The translations under genes and the position numbers were made by a program. The notes beneath the pieces are model-generated. The model made no database searches. It saw only the letters and a list, made by a program, of their open reading frames with translations, and was not told where the DNA came from. Below are positions 42,993 to 56,415 of a stretch of 64,000 nucleotides of DNA, in pieces (position 1 is the first letter of the stretch; each line of letters starts with the position of its first letter). The DNA comes from Dreissena polymorpha (lineage: Eukaryota; Mollusca; Bivalvia; Myida; Dreissenidae), in NCBI RefSeq assembly GCF_020536995.1, contig NC_068363.1:1860861-1924860 (forward strand), in the 5' to 3' direction.

Positions 42993-43349
42993 ACTTACTT
43001 TTTTTTAAACAAATCTAGCGCTTTTCTAGATTTTGATGCATGTGGATAAAACCATGTTAGAAATACTATTTAAAATGTGAAGTTATCTTATAGTATCATT
43101 CTTTAAGCTGCTTACTTTTGTGAACAGACTTGTTTGAAATTGTTTTATCTAAGGTTTACAATATATTTATAATAACTATATGTGACAATTATAAATTATC
43201 ATCAGCAGTTACATGAACTGAGGACTGTTTGTAGATATCGATAATATTTTTATTCATAATCAGTATTTTTTGGCAGTTCGTAAGTACGGATTTTGAGCCC
43301 TTGGTGTAATATATACTCTGATGATAAAATATTAATACATTATTAATAC
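42993..43349 (+). other. 3' flank of the LRR gene
   Basis: AT-rich probable 3' UTR and flank. The nearest clean AATAAA on this strand lies at about 43708, beyond the SINE. Confidence 0.4.
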
Positions 43350-43645
43350 CGATCGCCGTGGCCTAGTGGATAAGGCGCCCGCCTTGGGATCGGGAGGTCG
43401 TAGGTTCGAGCCCCATGGGGAGCGTTTGTCTAAGGATGGATGTTTGTCATGGGACTTGTTCCGATTAGGCCGGCTCGTGAGCCGCGAGCGTTAAACATGA
43501 ATGGTTACCGACTTCTATCCGCCTGGCGTCTGGCATAGTGATAGGAGTTGGGAGGTACATGGTATACACGCAAAAAGTGTCTCATAAGTCAGATTGACTG
43601 GCCCTTTCAATAGGGGTGACACTATAATAAAAAAGACCTTTACCT
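43350..43645 (+). repeat. tRNA-derived SINE
   Basis: The first 75 bp fold like a tRNA: box A-like GTGGCCTAGTGGATAAGG and box B GGTTCGAGCCCC. An unrelated body of about 200 bp follows, ending in AAAAAAGACCTTTACCTTT. The RNA polymerase III promoter pair and body are the classic SINE layout. It is not a functional tRNA, because of the long 3' body. Confidence 0.85.
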
Positions 43646-46477
43646 TTATTAAGTTGCATTTTTTCTGTCTCTTGTTTTTTCTGTTGATTGCAATTTTTAA
43701 TATAATTGTAAATAAACAATACTTTTTAGTTGATGAATACTTTGTTTAGTCGTATATGGAACGTGAGATTTTTAGTGAATGTAATTAATTTACGATACAT
43801 GGCAATATTAATATATCAATATACAAACTATTTCCTGTAAAAGCCTATCATAAAATTAAAATTATATCTGTTGATAACTCATTAAATGTGAAGTTTGTCG
43901 TTTTTTCGACGATTACAACTTTCTTTTGGAATGCATGCAATATACGTTTACAATAGCTAAATACATACCATTCTGTTAAAAAACGACCATTTAATGGAAA
44001 ACATTTCCTAAAAAGCATAATATGTTTGCTGATAATGCTTTCATAATCCGATCAGTTAATAATTAGGTACGCGATAACTACTATGGCATGTTTTCACGAC
44101 CTGACTTATCAAATGAAATTACAGAAAAATGGATTCAATTAATGATATGTTTTGATATGCAGAGGAAAACATTATCTCATCTGTTTCGATGTTGTTAACT
44201 TGCACATCGGTTATTTCGTTTAAATAACTGTTTATGTTGATCATGAAGTAAATAGTTGTTTATTTAGAAATGACGTTTTCGTCTTATAAAGTTTAGCTTT
44301 GTATATGTATAAATGAACAGTGTTATTATTATCCTCCCTAACATCACATGTTTCTTCGTTTGTGTATGACATAAGTTCGCTCTTTAGAATTGGATTGTTG
44401 ACATTTTGTGAAAGATTCAAAACACCATGAACTTGTGTAAACGACAATGTCTACATCAATCTTGCTGAACTAAATTCTTTACACTGACTTTGGTGAATTA
44501 AACAACAGCAAATTTCTGACCGTGACGGATGTTTTCAAATTAAAAAAAATACATGTATGACACAGTTTGTTCATCTTATTTATAATAGCGTGATTAATTG
44601 TGAAACAGACAACTGTAGACTATATTATGTTAATTATATTAACATTTCGGTTAAAATGTAATTTGTTTAGTTGTGTTGTGAAAATGTGAATGATACATTC
44701 CTGTGTTTAATGTTTATTTGTATGCATCTGTTTTGCTTTTAATGTTTGTGTTGTTGACATGTACCATCATTTGCTTAAATTGTCATAGGTATTTTGAATG
44801 TATTTCATATAGCATTATCAAATATATCATTTCCTACGTGTATCAATTCTTAATTATTTAATGTCTGTTTAAATCACAACAAAACGAGATTTCTGTTGTT
44901 ACCAGATTTAATTAACTATTGTTGAATGAACGATCAAAAACCGTTTCTTTAAAATAATGAATACATTTCATTTTTGTTTTCATAATGATACTCATATGAA
45001 GTGTCTGTTGCACCATAATTACTGTACAAAGTATATATCGATTGCATTTTCCTGTTAATAAACAATGTAACTAATTGTATATTATCATAAACAAATAAGC
45101 AATTATAGTATTTGTGTATTTGGTATTCTCTGTTACACTTCTAAAGATTTAATTTATATGACCTTACATAGAATTATTATATGTTTAATTTGCCATAATT
45201 TAATCTATTTAATTCAAAGGTGTTAATAATGTGTTGTTGATTAATCACCTGATGGTTTGTTCTTTCTGATTTAAATGAAAAATAAAAGAGAAGTGAATGT
45301 GCTTGACTCAAATAAATAAAAAAAGATTGTATTTTGATTTTTGAACAAAACCATTGAATATACAGAATATTCACACTTTTCTAACCAACCTGTAAAGAAC
45401 ACAGTGCCAACAACGACACATAAGTTGCTTCTATACGCGACAATAAACGGTCAATATAGGTATATGAAGCACTGTTCACTTGTCCTTTTCTTAAAACATA
45501 TATTCATTGAGAGTATTGAATATGAGACGTGTACTCAGTAAGTTTAATTGTAAAGCACTTACCTCAGTTTTCATTGAAGCTCTAAATATCTTATTCAGCC
45601 TTAAGTAATTCAAAACTAGCTTCATTATTATTGTTTCATTACATGACGCTTAGGCGTTATCAACTTGCACACGTGCATGCTTGAGACCTTCATTTTATGC
45701 TTTGGAGTCACTGTAGGATGTTATTCAAAGGCTGTAGAGTAATAATACATAACACGTTTGCCCACATGTGTGCATACATACCGCTCGTCGAAAACGGATA
45801 TACAAAAGCAGTTTACTGTATTGCTGTCATGCTTCATTCTTGCGTTTTTTCGACACCTTTCGAAACCTGTGTTATGTAGCGAACCCATCAATATAACGCG
45901 TGTAAATATTCATTTTACTGTCGAAATACTATCCAACTATTCATTCTCTTTAAAACAACATATTAGAAAAAATGTGTTGGTTAATGTTACAAGCAGAGTA
46001 TTTCACACATTAAAACAATGCATCCGCATGCATATATTACGTGCACAGATGCATTCAGATACACGATTGATACGTTCGATGACACATGGTAAGGTTACTT
46101 GTCGCTTGTTTGAGCACTCTTAGGAAAACAAAAGTGACATGCTCACATTTTACTCAATAAAAACTAATAGTTTCAACTTTTGTGTTTGTTTTAAATGTTC
46201 GCATGGAAAACGTATGCAATGACTTCAAGAGATAAGAAATAATCCATAGGTTTTGAATGCCCGGCACAATATGTTTATACTATGTTGGCGTAAACCAAAA
46301 GTGTTAACTCCTTCATTCGCATTCGATGAAGCATCAAATACATAACAAATAATTTAAATTCTTTGTTTAAATGATTTTAAAATGTAATATTGAACGGGTA
46401 TCAATCATCTTACGCTTAAACTTAATGTTAAAAAATCCGACCCAGTTGACATTTCATATTATTGTAAAGCTCTTATT
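43646..46477. other. Intergenic DNA; no gene seen
   Basis: AT-rich. Frames at 44241-44447 and 45758-46123 show no recognisable motif. Confidence 0.45.
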
Positions 46478-47995
46478 AGCTCATCTATTTTTTGAAAAAA
46501 AATTATGAGCTATTGTCATCACATTGGCGTCGGCGTCGGCGTTGGCGTCCGGTTAAGTTTTGCGTTTAGGTCCACTTTTCTCAGAAAGTACCAATGTTAT
46601 TGCATTCAAACTTGGTACACTTACTTACTATCATGAGGGGACTGGGCAGGCAAAGTTAGATAACTCTGGCGTGCATTTTGACAGAATTATGTGTCCTTTT
46701 TATACTTAGAAAATTGAAAATTTTGGTTAAGTTCTGTGTTTAGGTCCATTATATTCCTTAAGTATCAAAGCTATTGCTTTCATACTTGCAACACTTACTA
46801 ACTATCATAAGTGGACTGTGCAGGCAAAGTTATGTAACTCTGACTGGCATTTTGACAGAATTATGTGCCCTTTTTATACTTAGGAAATAGAAATTTTGGT
46901 TAAGTTTTGTGTTTAGGTCCACTTTATTCCTACAGTATCAAAGCTATTGCTTTCATACTTGCAACACTTATTAACTATCATAAGGGGACTGAGCAGGCAA
47001 AGTTATGTAACTCTGACTGGCATTTGGACGGAATTATGGGCCCTTATACTTAGAAAATTGAAAATTTGGTTAAGTTTTGTGTTTTGGTCCACTTTACCCC
47101 TAAAGTATCATAGATATTGCTTTCATACTAGGAACACTCGCAAACTATCATAAGGGGACAGTAAAAGGACAAGTTGCATAACTCTGGTTGTCATTTTTAC
47201 GGAATTATGGCCCTTTTTTGACTTAGTAACTTTGAATATATGGTTAAATTTTGTGTTTCGATCAACTTTACTTCAAAAGTGTCAAGGCTATTGCTTTCAA
47301 CTTCAAATACTTTCATGCTATCATGAAGTTACTGTACCTGGCAAGTTGAATTTTACATTGACCTTTGAATGACCTTGACTCTCAAGGTCAAATTATTAAA
47401 TTTTGCTAAAATTGCCATAAGTTCTTTATTTTTGATTAGATTTGATTGATACTTTGACAAAACTACTCTTACCTGACATACCACAATAGACTCCACCCAA
47501 ACCATCCCCCGTGCCCTTTCCCCTACTCCCCCAAAATCCCCCCTATTTATTTATTTATTTTTTAGATCATCTCACAAATAGCCACCACACCCTCACACTA
47601 TACCCCCCACCCACCCACCCCCCCAATTTTTTTTTAAACGGTTAAAAAACACAAATATTTATTTTTATTATTTTATTTTTGAAATACCGTCAACCATCGC
47701 ACCCAAGAATCCCCTCACCCTACCCCCCCCCCCCCTTATTTGTTTTAAGATCATCTCACAAATGACCACCACACCCTCACACTATACCTCCCCCATCCCT
47801 CCCCCCCCCCCCCCCCTCAAATTTTTTTTGCATTTTTTTGCATTTTTTTTCGCATTTTTGGAAGATAATGTTATAAATGTCAACACCCCCACACTATACA
47901 CCCCTCTTCACTCCACCCCTCCCTCCTTTGAGTCCCTTCACCTTTAAAAAGAAAATAGATGAGCGATCTGCACCCGCAAGGCGGTGCTCTTGTTT
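46478..47995 (+). repeat. Repeat element with five 173-bp internal units and a C-rich right half
   Basis: The left end is AGCTCATCTATTTTTTG and the right end AAAATAGATGAGC followed by GCACCCGCAAGGCGGTGCTC, so the ends are short inverted repeats. Units starting with GGTTAAGTTTTGTGTTTAGG recur at about 46551, 46725, 46899, 47069 and 47242. The part from 47490 to 47940 is C-rich, with ATCATCTCACAAAT repeated about 190 bp apart. It is non-coding and resembles a dispersed molluscan element. Confidence 0.8.
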
Positions 47996-49216
47996 TTATT
48001 ACCGATTGATCAGTTATGTTAATTTATATGTTCAAACACACTTTCAATAAATAATTACGTTTTATTTGCAAACAGTAAGTTTTTGCAAGCGCAGTACAAA
48101 CGACAGAATATATGAACAACATTAATATAATAAGTTAGTCCCAAACGTTGTGATAATGTTCGTTATCCTATAGCATGCTAATAGATGCATTGGATTTTAT
48201 ATGTTTCTTATGTTTTGTTAGTTGGTCTTATAAACCAAACTATTTTAAACTGTGATAATAGTCGTGTTAATTGAGTTCTAATAGGTTGTATTGTTTTCTT
48301 TTGATCATGCTATCAGAGTTCCACTTTTTTTATCTCTGTCTTTAAAAGATTTACAAACAAAACGAAGTCACGCACTGATAGTATATGGCATCTTTTTGCG
48401 TAAGATTACACGATTGAAGAATTGTATTTTTATGTCATTGTAGTGCGATGTTTGCTTCCCAGTACAAATTGGAACAAATATATATCTAAATATTTCAGAA
48501 ATAAATCTCATGTTTTTATATGTGCAATTATTTTGTGCTTCAAAACAACATGCGCAATTGCAGAAGATTTTGATTTGAAGTCAGTGTCTGTGTATGCGCA
48601 ATGCATGAAAAAGCAGCAAACAGGAGACATGCATTTACGTGATATACAGAAAGTAAGAGTTATCTCACAATGAACGCTATCAAATCATGCGTTCACAAAC
48701 GAGTTATTTTGACTGGGAAATGTGTGACTATTTACTGACTTATTAACTGAAAGAAAAAAATTATAATCACACTTTTAACAGCGTGATTCTTAAGTTGTGG
48801 TCGAAGGTATTATTCGTGACTCACGATTATTCTATATTTGAACAATATAGCTAGAACAATCAATATTATTCGACACGCCACTTATAAACTATGACAATTT
48901 GAAAGCGTTATCTTAGTATTGCTCTGTACATATAGAGCGTCGATTCAGAACGTCTGGGTTAAATAAAAGGAATCCTGAAGGGTTTGACATGTAACGGATA
49001 TGGACAACAGTACTAAAACGTGACCGGACTTTTCTAAAGATAAAGCCTTATAGGATAGACAAAGTGTGTAATGTGTGCTTGTCAATAAAATTTATTACCA
49101 ACATTTTGCTATTCTACACATGACATTCACAGCCAACCCACGAATTTGTTAGCGGTGACATAAAATATACCTACTATTTGAAAGGCTCTCATTTGGGAAA
49201 ACTATAATAATCATCT
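47996..49216. other. Intergenic DNA; no gene seen
   Basis: AT-rich, with no recognisable frame or repeat. Confidence 0.45.
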
Positions 49217-50022
49217 ACACTTGGGGACTTTTCTAACGCATCACTTTTCAAATTTGAATATCTCATTTATGAGTAAAGATTTTGATTTAAAATTGAACAT
49301 ACGATCATTAGACTACATTCTATGAAAGCCCACGATGAAATCATTCATCCGTGACGATTGGACGCTTTAGCACGTGGGGTAGGTGTGGTTCCATATTTTT
49401 GCACGTGATTTGATTCTAGTTTTATTTCAATTTAATTATTTGTGGTGGGTTCTTATACAAGTTAAACATAATATTAATTTACAAAACAATATAGCTGGTA
49501 TGAATAATCAGGAGCGCAATCGCGAACTTAGAATATTTACTCATTACTGAGATATGTAAGTTTTAAAAGTGTTGCGTTAGAAAAATCACCAAGTGTAGTA
49601 ACAGACGATATACATGCTATTCCAATTTAATTTCAATTTCATAATTCTAGGTAAGTTTTTACACAAGAAAAACATAACATTAATTAAAGAAAACAATATG
49701 GCTCGTATGAATATTTAGGGGCGAAACGGCTCAATCGGCATGTTGCAAGCCGGTGAGTTATTAAGACGTGTAAGTTTATGCGTTTTACTTTTCACATTGT
49801 TATTATTTAACGTTATAAGAGTTTGCGAATTTGACTTTTGAAGTGACGTTTTTAATTTGTTAAGTTTTATATTTTGTTGTTTTTCAATTACAATTAAAAT
49901 TTCAGGAATTTTCAGATATGTGTTGAATTACTTTTGGTCCAAATTGCATCACAAGCCGTTCAAAAATAAGGGAGCTATATTGATATGATTAAGTGATGCG
50001 TTAGAAAAGTCTCCAACTGTGT
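49217..50022. mobile_element. Terminal-inverted-repeat element with an internal copy of its end
   Basis: The left end (ACACTTGGGGACTTTTCTAA...) and right end (complement of CACAGTTGGAGACTTTTCTA) are inverted copies of about 30 bp. A third copy of the right-end sequence lies inside, at 49566-49597. About 95 bp around 49420-49520 are repeated at 49625-49725, so the element has duplicated part of itself. No transposase frame is present. Confidence 0.75.
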
Positions 50023-51033
50023 GTGTAAAAACAAAGATGACACATTAAGTCCTTTACAAATCGCGCATCATATCAACTGTTATCACATGCATACAATTGT
50101 AATGGATTGACACAATGGGCCATCGTTGTTTGTACAATCTGACTAGATGGGGTTGTCCAAAGTTGAAGAGATCTGGATAGCACATTTATCTACGTTTGGG
50201 CATTTACAGTTATAAATAAAAGTTTTTGTTCATTTTATTACAAGTTGCAAACGCTTAACGACCCATTTGCTTCTGTTTGTATTGATTTTAGGTTTGTCCA
50301 AGCTCTGTTTGATAGCGCGAGGCCGCTATGGCCGTTTTATTTTAAAATCTGCATACATGTCTTTATTTTAAAATCAAAGAGCTGAAGGCACTGAAGTTCT
50401 TCGCCATTGCATAATCTAAGACGCAACTCAGTTATCAACATTATGTTATAGCTTTTTATATCGCAAGTTTGAAATGAACACATCCCATTCAAATTTATAA
50501 AAACTGTGTCTTAAAGCACATGTCGAGATGTGTGTGCACAGTTTATCCTCATACTTATGTTATAGAAATCACTTAGACAAAAAACAAACAATATGTCTCT
50601 CTTTTCGCAATTTAATGCTGCACTGGCAATCATCTTAAGAACGTTAAGGAATACAAGCCTAGAATCATGTTCATGTTGTGTTGTGTGTATCTAATACTTT
50701 ATTTATTTTTGTTCAAGTATTCAGCAACAATTTAGCCGACATGACAGACTTTTAATGCATCATGTCTTGTTGTGAGCCGGAATTGAATAATTTCCTAGGC
50801 CTAATTGATGCACAGTCCTCAACTTGTAATCTATGTTAAATTAGATTGAGTTGTTCAAGGTTTGAAAAGTTACCCAGCTTTTAAGCAAAACAGTACATCA
50901 ATCTTTTGAAATTTAGTTTCCTGGGCTTAAATCTATTGGCCCCAGGCTAACAGGCAACCACTAAACCTGTAAGTTATCAATGATGTAAATTCTGACAGTG
51001 TATTGAACTCATTCAATTTGCAAGTCTGAAGAC
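50023..51033. other. Intergenic DNA; no gene seen
   Basis: AT-rich. I see no gene or repeat. Confidence 0.4.
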
Positions 51034-51356
51034 ATTAAAGGAACCTTTTCACGTTTTGGTAAATTGACAAAATTAAACGATTTTATAATTTTGAAGAGTT
51101 CTGTTATCGTCGTTATATTTTGTCATACTACGAGGATTGCTTATATAAAGTATAAAATACATCTCTCATTGTATGAGCACGGATGGCCGAGTGGTCTAAA
51201 CGATAAACTTTTATTCCAGGGGTCAGTGGTTTGAGCCCAGTTGACGTTTTTGTTTCTTTAATTCTATTCTTGTTTTTTAATGGAGCTTTTACGATCCAAT
51301 GTTTACATTTATCTGTATTAAGCATTTCATGACAAACTGTGAAAAGGTCCCTTTTA
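51034..51356 (+). repeat. SINE-like element with inverted ends and a tRNA-like core
   Basis: The ends are inverted copies: TTAAAGGAACCTTTTCAC on the left and GTGAAAAGGTCCCTTTTA on the right. The middle (about 51175-51243) is tRNA-Ser/Leu-like, with GGATGGCCGAGTGGTCTAAA (box A) and GTGGTTTGAGCCCAGT (box B). The mix of inverted ends and a polymerase III core suggests a tRNA-SINE carried inside or fused with a small DNA element. Confidence 0.8.
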
Positions 51357-51527
51357 GATGTTTACTAAAATGCCACAAGGTAAAATTTTTGAATACATAC
51401 GTTGTTTATTTGATTTAAAAGTGATTCGCCTTGTCAGCGAGGTTAATTTGAAGTTATTATCACTTTTATCCTCTTTTTTTCAAATCATTAATAGAAAAGA
51501 TAATTTAAGCTTCGTTTTGGAAAAAAT

Positions 51528-51722
51528 CAGGGCTTAATGCAAATGCATAAATTGTCATCCCAGTACCAGAGACTCTCTTTAAACGAAAAACACCATAAAA
51601 ATCAGAAAGTGTCCTCCTTGATTAGCTTGTGTGCATTGCACAGGCTTATCACTGTGCACAGGCTTATCTGGGAAACCACTTATTTGACATGCATTAAGCC
51701 CCGTTTTCCCTGAAAGCAGCCA
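51528..51722. repeat. Fold-back repeat, diverged copy 3
   Basis: Shares AGAAAGTGTCCTCCTTGATT, TTGCACAGGCTTATC and CATGCATTAAGCCCC with the family at 28783 and 31151, but with more changes. It is the oldest of the four copies by eye. Confidence 0.65.
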
Positions 51723-53992
51723 ATATGAACATGTTCAGATTTCAATGACAAACTGGTCAATGTCGTCACACAAGCTGTTAAACACATATTAATTACATAC
51801 ACACACAGCTGTCTGATGTTATGTTATGTTTCAGGTATTGTAACATGTATGCATATTGTGTGAATTACAACAAACTTAAATTTAATGAGGATCTGTATGT
51901 TGTTTAAAGGAAACGTTATTCTTTCTGCATTATCCGATTAACAAGTGATGCAAATATGGTTATGGTTATGAAATTCCAATATTGTCAATGTGTTCAACTT
52001 CACCACATTTCACATTTGTGTTTGCATTTCTCTAAGACGTCATTTGAAATGATTGTGTTGAAATAAATATAAAAAAAACATTTTGTTAAAATGAACAAAA
52101 TATAAATTCAAGTAAATAAATAAATACAAATTTCAAGCCAGTGAACAGTTAAAAGGACATATTAAATTATTTTTTACGATTTGGGAATTGTTTTTTATTA
52201 TATTCGAATTCAGTGAATGAATGTATTATACAATACCCTGTCCTTTTAGATGTTATATTTACCTTTAAGGGAAAGGCGGTCCTGTGTAACGAGTTCAAAT
52301 AAAAAACAAGTTGAAAGTTTTAAAATGCCTCTAAATAAATTTGCATTGAAAACCATAATACTACGTTTAGTATTACTAATAATAATAGTAATATTTTGTG
52401 TATGCTTTTAATACTGTAATTCTTATTATTGCTTATTGGCAAGTTAAGATATTTTTTTTATAAAAATATTAAAAGCATTCCTGAATTAAGCAATTATTTC
52501 ACATACAATTTAGACAACAGCGATTCGAATGGGTGTTATCGACCTCTAACATGTACGCCTGTTTGTGCCATTGCCGAGATATTTGTCGGTTTTTCCAGAT
52601 AACATTAAATACAGTGTAATAAAGGAAGAGGAACAATTTTAGTAACATTCACGAATTAATGACATACATGATAATGCATGAGTATTGGTCTAATGCTTGA
52701 TTTGTGTTTGTTTGTTGTTGTTTTTTTGACAGGGGCCTTTGTTTGTATATATTTGCTTAGAGCATGCAGTTATAATGAACGAATTGTCATTTAAATAGAA
52801 AGCTGCTTAGTACTAAATTTGCGACAGGACAAATCCTTTTTAAAAATATAAATCTGTTTAAGAGGATGTATTTCAAATATCATTCACAGCGCAATTTTAT
52901 GTTATAAACTTTTGATTAAAAAATAAATTCTTGTCGTTGTTGTTTTCAAATCTCGTGATTAATTAAAATTTAGTAATGTCTCGTTCTTAGTTTTGCTTTG
53001 TATCCGGTAATTTAACTTTGCTGTTTTCATATAAACGGTTACTAAGCATAGTTTACCATACTATTTGTCTTGCGTTCATCATTACTAAAAGTTTAGCGAG
53101 TTGATTTCAGTGTCATTCAAACAGAGATTTAACACTTACCAATGAGTTGGTACAGTTTATAGCACAGAAAACTGACCATAAAAAGAAAAAAAGTTTAGAA
53201 AAACCATCCTCTTTCGTATTTCGATTCACATTAGCATAACAAAAAATTCATGAGTACTTTCTACTAATTTGTTATAATTATACATAAACGCGTACACTAT
53301 GAATAGTTCATAAGCATACTGAGATTAAACACCAAACACCATTTATTTAAGGCAAATTGAAGCTCATATGTGTTTAATGGAAATTTTGTAACATTCACGC
53401 TCCAATCATAATAAATCACATACCAAGCATTTCTTTAGAATTACAGTTTACGAATGTTTTTCTCTTTGGCTGAAATTTACAAGAAATACACGTCAAAAGT
53501 AATCTTAGGCATCCACTATGCAAAAGCATATTTTGGATTTCAAGTGCATATAAAATCCTTTTATGTCCTTTTTAATACTGTCCTTATTTCGTACTTAAAT
53601 AAACAACACGAATTCTCGAAAAATCATTGGTAATAAAGATGGGTTGGTATATTGTACTTTTGAAATGGAACATAATTTGATTCCCATTATTTAATCGCGA
53701 AACTGCTAAAAATAAAATTCAAAGAAACCTCTATACTTATGTGTACAACCTGTCCTACACATGTAGAGGATAAAATGGAGCCTGACGTTTTGCTGGAAAT
53801 CTATTTTTATTCAACGATCCATCGAAATCCAACCAGATCTTGCCCAAGCGTTTTAAATTCTTTATTTGAAACTGATATTATATCAGAAGGCATTTTTATC
53901 CCTCTACTGATAAGGTCGATAAGTGAATAACCGAGACGCATTATTTTCACTTATAAAAACTCTTTGGGCTACTTTGAACAGTTAAACATGTA
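51723..53992. other. Intergenic DNA; no gene seen
   Basis: Strongly AT-rich, with no coding frame of note. Confidence 0.45.
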
Positions 53993-55068
53993 CAGTCTAA
54001 CCTGTCTATAAAGACCACTCAAGGGATTTGGTCGTTGTGGTCTTTGTTCACAGGTGGTCTTTATTCTCAGGGTCGATTGAAACTTTGCAAAATATGCTAG
54101 TAGTACTTTAACAGGTACCTTATCTATGTATGTGCTCTTTTGTTTAAATGTTTGAATACTTATGCATGTATAATAAATTAAGGATTGAAAACACAGTTTT
54201 GTCTTCATTATTTCCAGTCCCTTATGTTTTTATTATTTATTTCATTAATCATATACATTTATAAATAATTATTGACATACATGTATATGTACATGTAATT
54301 CAGAATGTTCTGGATTTGAGTTTTGCCTACAGCAAGATCACTAGCCACTTGTCTACAACTGTGTCCTTTAACTAACATACTAATGACCGCAACGCGTTCT
54401 TCCAACATCAAGAACTTACGCTTGGAAGCCATGATGGTTAAATTGAACTGATTACTTGTCTATAATCTATGCACGTCTTATCAAGGAGAAATGTAAGAAG
54501 GGAATGGCTATCAAAATGTTTGTATTTCAGGCATCGTTATTGATATAAAACCTTTAATTTCCTTAATGAGTTGATGAAAGCCCCAAACTTGTTTTTGATA
54601 TTTTCAGCAATTAGTACATTAATCGCGAGTCACTTAAATACAAAGGCAATATTTTTACACTTTTGACAAACTGTCAAATGCATAAAAGAAGCAGGCGACT
54701 ACCAATTAGCAATGCGTGTTAAATAAAGAAACAACTGTTATCGAGTGCTATAAACTGTCACTTGCCAATATTTCCATAGCGACCGACGAGTCCACTGGTA
54801 AGATGTGTATCACGTGACTACACAGCGTCATGGCGGCCATTTTGTTTTTCGAAAGTTGCAAAATCGTTCATTTTTATGATTGCAGTGGTCGTTGTAAGCT
54901 ATCAAAATGGACTTTCGGGAATGTAAAAGGGCGGTCTTTGGTCTTTGTTCGCAGGTCGGCTTTATTCGCTGGTTCAATATATAGCGAAATCGTTCGGGAG
55001 GAAATTGGTGTTGTCGTTATTGACTGTTGGCCGCTATTAACAGGAGGTCGCTCGGGAAGGTTGGACTG
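53993..55068 (-). mobile_element. pogo/Tigger-type DNA transposon, internally deleted
   Basis: The ends are CAGTCTAACCT at the left and AGGTTGGACTG at the right, inverted and flanked by TA on both sides (53991-53992, 55069-55070), as for Tc1/mariner-pogo elements. Inside, on the minus strand, is the first part of a pogo-type transposase. The rest of the gene is gone, so it is non-autonomous. A GTGGTCTTTGTTCACAGG-like motif occurs near both ends in the same orientation. Confidence 0.85.
54290..54432 (-). pseudogene. pogo/Tigger transposase N-terminal fragment
   Basis: The minus strand from the ATG at 54430-54432 encodes MASKRKFLMLEERVAVISML, then a helix-turn-helix region containing RQVASDLAVGKTQIQNIL. 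This is the CENP-B-type N-terminal DNA-binding domain (S-K-R-K-x-L ... G-V-G-K-T-Q-I) of Tigger transposases. About 48 residues remain; the second DNA-binding part and the DDE catalytic domain are absent. Dead fragment. Confidence 0.82.
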
Positions 55069-56415
55069 TATACACAGCGCAAACTGCCGCATCATCCCGT
55101 TAAAAGTAATATGTTAGTGTATATTTAGTTTTATCTGAAACATGTTAAGACTGTAACGTATATAGTTTTTATATTTAGACGAAAAAATAATTAAGTTCTC
55201 GGAACGTTTATATCGCCCCATTGGTGCAAAAAGATACTATGTGTTTTCTTATTTCAATGTCACGTGGTACCTTGTTGCACCCATGGTGCGATATTTAAAA
55301 ATAAACATTTAATGTGAATGATGCATGATATTCACCAATGTGGGCGCTTCGTTACGTATTATCGTTACTATAGTTACAATATTTGCGTCTTATTCATATA
55401 TATATCTATATCTAATCCATATATATATCTAATAGGTAATGCAATCAAATGTCACAATAAGGTCTTTAATCGAAAACCACAATCACGTCGGAAATTGATA
55501 TTTTATATACCTCCCATTTAATGTCGCTGTATATTTTCTTGTATAAGACGTTAAATAAATGACGTATATATAGTATGTACCTCTATATATCTTAAACCGT
55601 GTTTATATCGGATAAAAAAAGGTATGGAGATACATGTTTTTAAAGTGGGAACCCCATATCCTATTTTTAAATCAGAGATCCCGTAACTGGCCATATGTGT
55701 GAATATATATTCATCAATTTATAAGATGCGTGGATTAAATGTTTATAAATGCAATATTCAACAGTTAATACCGATCTTTTTCGATAAAAGTAGCCTTTTT
55801 GTGCTTTGCAATATGTTTCTTCTAAAGTCTGATTTTAGTTATTATGAGTTTTCGTGTTTTCGTTTCAAATTGAAATTGTGCTCTCGATGCAGGAGTCTAA
55901 TTGCTTAACGCGACACGATCACCATGTTTCATCGGCGACAACATCAACATAAAAAACTGGAAGGCATTGCTAGCAACCCTTAGAGGAGAATACATGTTCA
56001 GTGTTGAGAAGGGTGCACTTTGGATAATTTTTACTTATTTTTTTAAGCAAGTTACTTATTTTCGTCGTCTTTTTTTAGGCAAGTTACTTATTTTCGTCGT
56101 CATAATATTTGTTTTGAGAGTTTAGCGTCAATTAAAATATGCCTTAGAAATAGGACAAAACACAGACATCAAATATGATGAAGCTGAAATAACACACACA
56201 ACATTAAACAGATAAAATATCTGAAAGTGATAACCTAGTTTAAAGGCTGCCGAATAAGAAACTAACTTACACGCAAATCTTGATTCGGAGGCCATAATTT
56301 CGCATACTTACAATCGGATCTTATGCTTCTAGCATAGCGCAGCTTTCTATTCCTTATTATTGGATATGTTCAATGTAAGATATTTTAATCTCTTATACAG
56401 TTCTTGACGTTTTAT
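55069..56415. other. Intergenic DNA; no gene seen
   Basis: AT-rich with TATATATCT repeats near 55396-55432. Short frames at 55318-56125 show no known motif. Confidence 0.4.

Noticed and set aside
43350-43425. tRNA gene
   Set aside because: Box A and B are present, but the sequence continues into a SINE body; not a functional tRNA. The same applies at 51175-51243.
45758-46123. 121-codon plus-strand frame
   Set aside because: No recognisable domain, no splice or promoter support, and an overlapping alternative frame; likely chance.
54830-55117. 95-codon plus-strand frame starting MAAILFF
   Set aside because: It runs through the end of the Tigger element, including its inverted repeat, and has no recognisable domain.
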